Positions 45,628 through 53,091 of a stretch of 56,568 nt of DNA are shown here, in pieces (the first letter of the stretch is position 1; each line of letters opens with the position of its first letter). The translations under genes and the position numbers were made by a program. Origin of the DNA: a bacterium (GTDB taxonomy: Bacteria > Patescibacteriota > Patescibacteriia > 2-01-FULL-39-33); assembly GCA_029558735.1 (NCBI GenBank), contig JAKQDP010000029.1:1-56568 (forward strand), written 5' to 3'. Below the pieces are notes generated by a model that saw nothing but the letters and a program-made list of their open reading frames with translations, was not told the origin of the DNA and did no database searches.

Positions 45628-47936
45628 TGTGAAGAAATAATTTTTTCCGCTAATTTAAAACCATCTTTAACATTATCATCCATATTGGTATAGCTGAATC
45701 TGCCGGTCCGACCAAGCAGCTTCAATCGGCCATTATCCTCCAAATGATCTATGACCGATTTCAAATTTTCTGAATAGGTCAAATCGTAAATCGGATAGGT
45801 ATAAGGTACTTTGATAACAATCCCCTCTTCCATCTCTTCAGGACGGGAAATAATCCCCGTCTTAACCAAACCTTCTCTGGTCTTAGCCACTAATGCTCGA
45901 TCATTATTTTCCTGCCAAATAGGCTCGTCAGGAGTGCAAGATATGTCCAAACACAAGCCGGTTTTATCTGCCGGTGCCAAGTCTTCGCTCCAATTCTTCA
46001 TTTCTACCGCCCGAACAAACAGCACTTCTTCTGATGGCTGGGGAAAATAAAGCCAGGAATCATCACTGACTTTTGGCTTATTGATAATTACGTTTATAAA
46101 AATCGTGTTAAGATATTTCAATTGGGCCAAACGATCATAAATTTCCTGCGGCGCTTGCGGAGTTAAAATCTTGACCAAATTATTGACGGGAATAGTGGAA
46201 ACAATCACATCAGCCATAATTTTAACTGACTCGCCATTTCGATTGTATTTAACATAAGAATTTCCCGACTCATTGTTGACCGCTATTAACTCAGCTTCAG
46301 TAATTATTCTCCCGCCCAAATTATGAATCTCCTCGGCGAAGCGCTTGGGAATAGAACCGCAACCGCCACGAACCGGATAATAAAAAGAGTCAGCGTCAGG
46401 ATAGGGATTACCCTCTTCCAACTGACTGGCATGCTTCTTGAATAATAAATCTTTGATAATAGTCTTCAAATTAAAATTGGCCGGCGACCGGGCTTCACCC
46501 CATTCAGAGGCGATTTGCGATGGGTCACGTCGCCAATGTTTAGCCGCATAAGGCTCACAATTTGTCTTGTATAAAGTATGGCCAAAGCTGGCAATGAACC
46601 AATCCTTAAAAGAAACTATTTCTACCGGCTTAAATCGACGCTTAACCAAAGAAAAAAGATAATCAACCACCGCTCTGGCGGCGAGAGTTTTGGGCATATA
46701 AATCATCAGGTTGGCCAATTCAAACGGATAATTGAGCCAATGCCCCCACATCAGAATCCGCGAACGCTTGGAACACTTTTTAAAATTGTCTCCCATTAAA
46801 ATTTTCATCTCCTCTATCAGCTCTTTATCTTTGCCTAAAAAACGATGGGCGGAAAAATCAAAATAAAAATCTTTATACCTAATGGTCCGTGCCAAGCCGC
46901 CGACTTCCTTCTCTTTTTCAATTAAGGTCACTCCAATCCCTTTCTGTAATAATTTATAAGCGCAAGCCAAACCGGACAGACCGCCGCCCAAAATCACTAC
47001 TTGTTTACCGTCTTTCTGATAATCAGACGCCAGGGGTTCGCTACTAATCATTTCAAAAAAATTATCTTTGATGTATTCGCTGATTACTTCCCGCCAGTTA
47101 CGCATCAAATTGAGGCCACGCAATTCCAACATTAGATTTTCCAGCATTTCCGACCGCGGCCGACTGACCGGATAATCTTTGGCAAAATAATCCGAATGGA
47201 CGCTTTGTACTTTAATATCCGGGCGATTAAGAACTTTGACAATTTCGCAGGCCACATCATAACGGCTCGCCGAACCCCGACAAACCATATGATAGACGCC
47301 GTAAAATTCAGTCTCAATCAACCTAGCTAAATTGCGGCAGAAATCTTTGGTGTATGTCGGCGTGCCAAACTTATCATCCACCGCATAAAGCTTCGTGGCG
47401 CCATCACGAATCTGCTTCAAAATCTGACCGACAAATTTTTTGTCTTTTTTGCCACCGCCGATCATCCAACCGGGCCGGCAAACAAAATATTGGCTCAAAG
47501 TTTCACGGACAATCTTCTCCCCCTCTAATTTTGATTGGCCATAAACCGACAAGGGTATGGCTGGATCGAATTCATTATAAAAACCGTCTTTCTCACCGTC
47601 AAAAATTCCGGCGGTACAAATATAAACCATCTTAATGCCCAGTTTCTTGCAGACCAAAGCGACATTTTGAGTGCCAATAGTATTGGTGGCAAAAGCGTAA
47701 TGCGGATCGTTCTCACAAATTTCCAAACTAGTCTCCGCTGCCAAATGAAAAATAAAATCCGGTTTTATTTTTTCCGCCCATTCCAAAACTTTGCCATAAT
47801 CCCGAACATCCAAAAACTCTATGCCGGCTTCGGGATTTTTATCGGTCGGATAAATTTCATGCTTCTGTTCATCGCGAAGAACCGGAATCATGGAGCTTCC
47901 CAACATACCTGCCGCACCGGTAATTAAAATTTTCAT
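45624..47936 (-). CDS. RmlD-like SDR sugar reductase fused to FAD-dependent amine-oxidase/UDP-galactopyranose-mutase-like oxidoreductase
   Basis: N-terminal MKILITGAAGMLGSSMIPVL...VYGQSKLEGEKIV; internal VVILGGGLSGLACAYKLLQKGIGVTLIEKEKEVGGLARTIRYKDFYFDFSAHRF. Confidence 0.9.
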   Translation of the reverse strand: MKILITGAAGMLGSSMIPVLRDEQKHEIYPTDKNPEAGIEFLDVRDYGKVLEWAEKIKPDFIFHLAAETSLEICENDPHYAFATNTIGTQNVALVCKKLGIKMVYICTAGIFDGEKDGFYNEFDPAIPLSVYGQSKLEGEKIVRETLSQYFVCRPGWMIGGGKKDKKFVGQILKQIRDGATKLYAVDDKFGTPTYTKDFCRNLARLIETEFYGVYHMVCRGSASRYDVACEIVKVLNRPDIKVQSVHSDYFAKDYPVSRPRSEMLENLMLELRGLNLMRNWREVISEYIKDNFFEMISSEPLASDYQKDGKQVVILGGGLSGLACAYKLLQKGIGVTLIEKEKEVGGLARTIRYKDFYFDFSAHRFLGKDKELIEEMKILMGDNFKKCSKRSRILMWGHWLNYPFELANLMIYMPKTLAARAVVDYLFSLVKRRFKPVEIVSFKDWFIASFGHTLYKTNCEPYAAKHWRRDPSQIASEWGEARSPANFNLKTIIKDLLFKKHASQLEEGNPYPDADSFYYPVRGGCGSIPKRFAEEIHNLGGRIITEAELIAVNNESGNSYVKYNRNGESVKIMADVIVSTIPVNNLVKILTPQAPQEIYDRLAQLKYLNTIFINVIINKPKVSDDSWLYFPQPSEEVLFVRAVEMKNWSEDLAPADKTGLCLDISCTPDEPIWQENNDRALVAKTREGLVKTGIISRPEEMEEGIVIKVPYTYPIYDLTYSENLKSVIDHLEDNGRLKLLGRTGRFSYTNMDDNVKDGFKLAEKIISSQ

Positions 47937-49090
47937 AACTGGTTCGTTAATTGATTAAAAATTTTCCTCATGCTTTCGGATATGTTATTCCAATTATATT
48001 TTTCCTCAACCATTTTTCTAGCATTATCAACTACCATCTCCACCTCCTCTTTGTTCTTTGGATCTAATACATAATTTATTTTTTGAGCAATGCTTTTAGG
48101 ATCCTTAACCTTACAAAACCAACCGGTCTCACCATCATGCAAAAAATCAGGGATACCGCCAACTGGAGTGGCGATAACGGGTAATTTAAAAGCCATCGCT
48201 TCTAAGAAAGAATTCCCTAATCCTTCAGACAAGGAAGGGCGACAAAAAACATCGGAACCAGCTATAAAATTATGAAATTCATTCTGATTCACGAATCCCT
48301 CAAATTTTACCTTGTCTTCTAAACTTAATTCTTTGGTTATAGATTCTAAATATCTTTTCAATCTACCATCGCCCAATATAATCAATCTGCCGTTAATATC
48401 CTTCATGGCCCTAATTAAATATTCAATCCCATTTTTCTTTTCTAATCTAGAAAATGTTATTATTTTTCCCAAACCAGATTCTTGAACACTATCTTTCCAA
48501 TTCGACTTCATTTCAACGATATCAGTACAACCCAATTGAGTCAACCATTCACTTTTAACACCATTTGGCACAACTTCTATTTTATTTTTAGCTCCCAACT
48601 TTTTGGCTCGCTCCGCCAAAAAATTACTAATGGCCTGAATATGATCGGCACGACGATAAATATTTTTGTAAATCAGTCGGATAAAAAAAGTCCGCCACCA
48701 AATATCCCATCCGCTATCTCCTTCTTGGAGAGTGAGCAAATATTTGACCGACGGAAATTTGTTTTTAAATTTAAGCGCCGCCCAGCCGGCCTGATTGGCC
48801 ATCATCGCCCAAATCATATCGTAATTGTTTTTCTCGTGCAGTTTTTTTGCTTTGAAATACGCGACAAACGGAAATAAGTATTTGCATAATTTGCTTCTAC
48901 CAATTCTATAGACATTAATATTGCCAACCCTCTCTTCTTTTTTTTGCTTGCCATCCAAATTGGCGGTAATCATATCAAAGGAAAAATCGTCGCCAAGACG
49001 ATCAGTAATTTCTTTGATTGCTACTTCGGCGCCGCCGACAAACGGATAGTAAGCCAAAGAAAAAATTAATATTTTAGGGCGAACAGTCAT
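47933..49090 (-). CDS. GT4-family glycosyltransferase
   Basis: YYPFVGGAEVAIKEITDRL, IITFSRLEKKNGIEYLIRAM, PSLSEGLGNSFLEAMAFKLPVIATPVGGIPDFL. Confidence 0.94.
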   Translation of the reverse strand: MTVRPKILIFSLAYYPFVGGAEVAIKEITDRLGDDFSFDMITANLDGKQKKEERVGNINVYRIGRSKLCKYLFPFVAYFKAKKLHEKNNYDMIWAMMANQAGWAALKFKNKFPSVKYLLTLQEGDSGWDIWWRTFFIRLIYKNIYRRADHIQAISNFLAERAKKLGAKNKIEVVPNGVKSEWLTQLGCTDIVEMKSNWKDSVQESGLGKIITFSRLEKKNGIEYLIRAMKDINGRLIILGDGRLKRYLESITKELSLEDKVKFEGFVNQNEFHNFIAGSDVFCRPSLSEGLGNSFLEAMAFKLPVIATPVGGIPDFLHDGETGWFCKVKDPKSIAQKINYVLDPKNKEEVEMVVDNARKMVEEKYNWNNISESMRKIFNQLTNQL

Positions 49091-49143
49091 TTTAATTTTA
49101 AATTTTAGATTATAAATTTTAATTTAATTTCAAAATACAAATT

Positions 49144-49503
49144 TTAAATTTTTACGCATATTTTACCGAAAATTTTTGACAACTCTTGACTTTCTTGCCA
49201 AAATTTTCTTATTTCTTCTTTCCGACTGGGCAAAGTTACTGCTAACATTCTTAACCAATGTTTAGTTTCCTGGGCTTCTTTTTTGCAGATAAATATTTTA
49301 TTTCTAAAATCTCTCTTTGAGCTTGCCCCATTTGCCTCCATATAATTTGCCCCAATACTGGTAGCTGATCTAACAAGTTGGGAAATCAACGGCCGACTGA
49401 CAACATCGGGGTTGACCGAACGACAAAATAAAATTATAGATTCCCCAAATTTAGCCGTTCTTTCTTCTAAATCATATCCCTCCATAATTTTAAAATTATT
49501 CAA
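49144..49503 (-). CDS. Four-helix bundle protein (23S rRNA intervening-sequence protein family)
   Basis: DLEERTAKFGESIILFCRS...LISQLVRSATSIGANYMEANGASSKRDFRNKIFICKKEAQETKHWLRML. Confidence 0.92.
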   Translation of the reverse strand: MNNFKIMEGYDLEERTAKFGESIILFCRSVNPDVVSRPLISQLVRSATSIGANYMEANGASSKRDFRNKIFICKKEAQETKHWLRMLAVTLPSRKEEIRKFWQESQELSKIFGKICVKI

Positions 49504-49536
49504 TTTAAAATTATTTTAAAATTTATAATTTTAAAT

Positions 49537-50394
49537 TTAAAATTTATCAGCCACCTCTTCGCCATAAACTCCTTTCAATAAATCCAAATCCTTATTAGTG
49601 CTCAATAATAAATCAATATTTTTCTTTTCAAAACCATTTAGCGCTTCCAGCCCGGCTTCATCGCCGACCGCCTGCTTGTAAAACTCCTTAAAGGCCGCAA
49701 AATCTTTGATAAAACAATGCCCGCCGGCACCGCGGCCGCTTTTATGAACCGGATCAATGTGCATATTGCCAATCCAGGGATCAGCGCTCATAATTTCATG
49801 AATCGAATCCCAATTGCAACCGTTTTTTTCTGCCAAGTCATAAGCCATATTCATAAAAACGACTTTAGTGTAAAAAAAACAATTGCGGATATATTTAAAC
49901 AGCTCGGCTTCCCGGGAAGACATTATTTTGGCAATAGGCGCCGGAGACAGGATATCCAAATATTCTTGAGCCTTCCGGCGATAATCTTCGTTGTCAATCG
50001 GAATACCGACTAAATTCCGCCCCGGATTGGCCACATCCCAGGCGGCCGTCCGTTCGGTCAAAAATTCCGGCGAGTGCATCACATATACTTTGGGAAATTC
50101 CCGTTGTATTGATTGGGTGGTTCCGGGAATTATTGTGGATTTTATAATCGCAGTTTTTCCTTCTCCCACCAGCGCCACTGCCTGCCGGACAATACTATCG
50201 TCAAAACCTTGCGGCGTCGATGGTGTTGGCACAGCAATAAAAATAATGTCACAATCTTTTATTTTATCTTTATTGCCATTATACGGCTCCTCCAGAGCAT
50301 AACGAATCACTGTAAATCCCCGCTCTTCAAAATTATCAGCGTAATTCTTGCCAATCCAGCCTTGACCGATAAAGCCTATTTTTTGTTTTTCCAT
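49537..50394 (-). CDS. UDP-glucose/GDP-mannose dehydrogenase family protein, short form
   Basis: IGFIGQGWIGKNYADNF, AVPTPSTPQGFDDS, STIIPGTTQS, SPEFLTERTAAWD, active-site-like GAGGHCFIKD; only 285 aa. Confidence 0.85.
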   Translation of the reverse strand: MEKQKIGFIGQGWIGKNYADNFEERGFTVIRYALEEPYNGNKDKIKDCDIIFIAVPTPSTPQGFDDSIVRQAVALVGEGKTAIIKSTIIPGTTQSIQREFPKVYVMHSPEFLTERTAAWDVANPGRNLVGIPIDNEDYRRKAQEYLDILSPAPIAKIMSSREAELFKYIRNCFFYTKVVFMNMAYDLAEKNGCNWDSIHEIMSADPWIGNMHIDPVHKSGRGAGGHCFIKDFAAFKEFYKQAVGDEAGLEALNGFEKKNIDLLLSTNKDLDLLKGVYGEEVADKF

Positions 50395-50580
50395 ATCTAA
50401 GCTAATTTTTAATTTTAAGTTTTAAATTTTAAAAAATAATAATTATCAAATTTTAATATTGCTATATTTTTTATAACATTACAAAGACAAAACCTAACAA
50501 TTTAACAATATAACAATTTGACTTTATAACTTTTTAGGTTTTTAACTTCTAATATTTTGTATTAGGTGTTAGATAATTTT

Positions 50581-50620
50581 TCAAGTTACGAGTTACCAGT
50601 GCCGAGTTTCGTTACCGATT
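50581..50620. repeat. Inverted repeat copy A (GTTACC family)
   Basis: tcaagttacgagttaccagtgccgagtttcgttaccgatt; reverse complement nearly matches 52814-52855. Confidence 0.8.
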
Positions 50621-51587
50621 ATTTATTGCTCCCCTGATAATACCTTTTGTACCACTCCAAGAAATTCTTAATCCCCTGTTCAATGCCGACTTTTGGCTCA
50701 TAGCCCAACTGGCTTTTTGCCTTGTCAATATCAGCATAAGTGGCCGGCACATCGCCGACTTGCAAAGGTAAATAATTCTTAATCGCCTTTTTGCCAAGTT
50801 CATTTTCAATTACGGAAATAAAATATTCCAACTCCACCGGCTGATTGTTACCCAAATTATAAATCTGATATCCCTGGCAATTATTCAAAGCGGCGACAAT
50901 GCCGGCGACAATATCATCAATATAAGTAAAATCACGCCGGTGCTCTCCATTATTATAAACATCAATCGGCTGGCCGGCCAAAATCGCCTTGACAAATTTA
51001 AATAGCGCCATATCCGGCCGACCCCACGGACCATAAACGGTAAAAAACCTCAAGCCGACCGTATTGATGCCATAAAGATGATGATAAACATGGGCCTGAA
51101 GTTCATTAGCCTTTTTAGTGGCGGCGTAGAGAGAAATCGGATTATCCACCGGGTCCGCTTCGGAAAAAGGAATTTTGGTATTACCGCCATAAACCGAAGA
51201 TGATGAAGCATAGACCACTTCCTTGATGCCATAATCTTTAGCTAATTCCAAAATATTATTAGTGCCGACAATATTGGCGGAAATATAAGCAGCGGGATTT
51301 TCCAACGAATAACGGACACCGGCTTGGGCGGCCAAATGACAAATTTTATCTATTTTATGATTAGCAAAGACCCCCTTGAGTTTGTCCTTATCGGCAATAT
51401 CGCATTCATACACCTTAAAATCATAATCAGCCAAAAACTTAGCAATGCGGTCACGCTTGATTTGCGGGTCATAATAATCATTAAAATTATCCACGCCCAC
51501 CACCTCCACCCCCTCGGACAGCAGTCTTTTTGCGGTATTAGAGCCGATAAAACCGGCAATGCCGGTAATTAAAATCGCCATAAACAA
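50619..51587 (-). CDS. NAD-dependent epimerase (UDP-glucuronate 4-epimerase-like)
   Basis: ILITGIAGFIGSNTAKRLLSEGVEVVGVDNFNDYYDPQIKRDRI, HLAAQAGVRYSLENPAAYISANIVGTNNIL, SLYAATKKANE, TVYGPWGRPDMALFKF. Confidence 0.93.
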   Translation of the reverse strand: MFMAILITGIAGFIGSNTAKRLLSEGVEVVGVDNFNDYYDPQIKRDRIAKFLADYDFKVYECDIADKDKLKGVFANHKIDKICHLAAQAGVRYSLENPAAYISANIVGTNNILELAKDYGIKEVVYASSSSVYGGNTKIPFSEADPVDNPISLYAATKKANELQAHVYHHLYGINTVGLRFFTVYGPWGRPDMALFKFVKAILAGQPIDVYNNGEHRRDFTYIDDIVAGIVAALNNCQGYQIYNLGNNQPVELEYFISVIENELGKKAIKNYLPLQVGDVPATYADIDKAKSQLGYEPKVGIEQGIKNFLEWYKRYYQGSNK

Positions 51588-51657
51588 GCTTGATTAATAA
51601 CTGATTATACTCTAATATTATTATATATTTCAGCCAAAAAGTAAAGACTTAAAATAC

Positions 51658-52809
51658 ATGAAAATACTTTATCTTATCACCCAGCCGGAATGGGGCGGCG
51701 CCCAGCGCTATGTCTTTGATTTGGCAGTATTTTCAAAAAAGCAAGGACACCAGGTAATGGTGGCAGCCGGCCCAGCCCAAGATAGGCCGCTCTTGGAAAA
51801 ATTGGCTAAACAGGGGCTTGAAACATATCAATTAAAAAATTTAGTCAGAGAAATATCGCCGGTGAAAGATTTGGCGGCTATTGGGGAAATAAAAAAACTA
51901 TATCAAAAATTACAACCCGATATTATCCATTTAAACAGCACTAAGGCCGGCATCATTGGCTCCTTGGCTTCTGTGGGGTATCGTAACTGTAAAACAATTT
52001 ACACGGCCCACGGCTGGGTATTTAATGAGCCATTGCCGAAATGGAAAAAAAACATTTTTTTATGGCTGGAAAAATTGACTGCTCGAGCAAAAGATAAAAT
52101 AATCTGCGTCTCCGAATTTGACCGACAATCAGCGCTGGATAACAAAATTGCGCCTAATGACAAATTAATCTCAATCCACAATGGAATTGACGCTGATAAA
52201 ATTGAATTTTTGCCTAAGACAGAAGCGCTCAAAGAATTAATCAGTGATACTGATTTCCAAATTTCTGACACTGATATTATCATCAGCACTATTGCCAATT
52301 TCTATCCAACCAAAGGATTGCCCTACTTGATTGAGGCCATCCAATTACTGGTTACCCGTTACTCATTACCCGTTACCCTAATCATTATCGGCGACGGCGA
52401 AAAGCGACTGGAACTGGAAAAAATAATCGCTGAAAAAAAATTGAACAAAAAGGTATTACTGGCCGGCAGAAAAGAAAACGCCAGCCGCTATCTTAAAGCC
52501 TTTGATATTTATGCTTGCTCTTCAGTCAAAGAAGGCTTCCCCTACTCCATTTTGGAAGCAATGGCAGGCGGATTGCCAATAGTAACTACCAATGTCGGCG
52601 GTATCCCAGAAATTATTGAGAACAATCGCACCGGATTGCTAGTAGAACCGAAAAATCCAAGCCAACTGGCGGAAAAAATATTCCAACTGGCCAATAATAA
52701 ATCTTTGGCTCAAAAATTAGCTGGTCGAGCACAGATTGATATAAAAGAAAAATTTTCCAAAGAAAAAATGGCCGAGAAGACAATAGAAGTCTATAAAGTC
52801 GAAGGTTAG
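51658..52809 (+). CDS. GT4-family glycosyltransferase
   Basis: ITQPEWGGAQRYVFDLAVF, HLNSTKAGIIGSLAS, SVKEGFPYSILEAMAGGLPIVTTNVGGIPEII. Confidence 0.93.
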   Translation: MKILYLITQPEWGGAQRYVFDLAVFSKKQGHQVMVAAGPAQDRPLLEKLAKQGLETYQLKNLVREISPVKDLAAIGEIKKLYQKLQPDIIHLNSTKAGIIGSLASVGYRNCKTIYTAHGWVFNEPLPKWKKNIFLWLEKLTARAKDKIICVSEFDRQSALDNKIAPNDKLISIHNGIDADKIEFLPKTEALKELISDTDFQISDTDIIISTIANFYPTKGLPYLIEAIQLLVTRYSLPVTLIIIGDGEKRLELEKIIAEKKLNKKVLLAGRKENASRYLKAFDIYACSSVKEGFPYSILEAMAGGLPIVTTNVGGIPEIIENNRTGLLVEPKNPSQLAEKIFQLANNKSLAQKLAGRAQIDIKEKFSKEKMAEKTIEVYKVEG

Positions 52810-52813
52810 GAAA

Positions 52814-52867
52814 CAACTGGTAACGAAACTCGACACTGGTAACTCATAACTCGTGACTGGTAACTCG
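52814..52867. repeat. Inverted repeat copy B (GGTAAC family)
   Basis: AACTGGTAACGAAACTCGACACTGGTAACTCATAACTCGTGACTGGTAACTCG. Confidence 0.8.
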
Positions 52868-52899
52868 AAATGAGCTGATATTTAAATATATAACAATTC

Positions 52900-52985
52900 G
52901 CCCATGGCGAGCAGGTTGGGCAGATAAATCCACCCCTGCCTGCCGGTTTACAAGCCATGGGTATGTAGGCAAGTTGGGCGGATAA
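52900..52985. repeat. Intergenic repeat containing CCTGCCTGCCGG and imperfect direct repeats
   Basis: CCTGCCTGCCGG (52935-52946) is the reverse complement of 41991-42002; AGGTTGGGCAGATAA and AAGTTGGGCGGATAA direct repeats. Confidence 0.65.
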
Positions 52986-53043
52986 GAATTGGAATATAGA
53001 ATATAGAGGAAACTAATAAGCCGAAAGTCAAAAAATAAAAATT

Positions 53044-53074
53044 AAAAACGCCCCACTAAAAGTCGGGCGTTTTT
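53044..53074. terminator. Bidirectional intrinsic terminator
   Basis: AAAAACGCCCcACT-AAA-AGTcGGGCGTTTTT between convergent genes. Confidence 0.88.
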
Positions 53075-53091
53075 GGATAGCTAAAAAATAA

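Noticed and set aside
49144-49503. Intervening sequence inside a 23S rRNA gene
   Set aside because: Neighbouring sequence encodes sugar enzymes; no rRNA sequence is recognisable.
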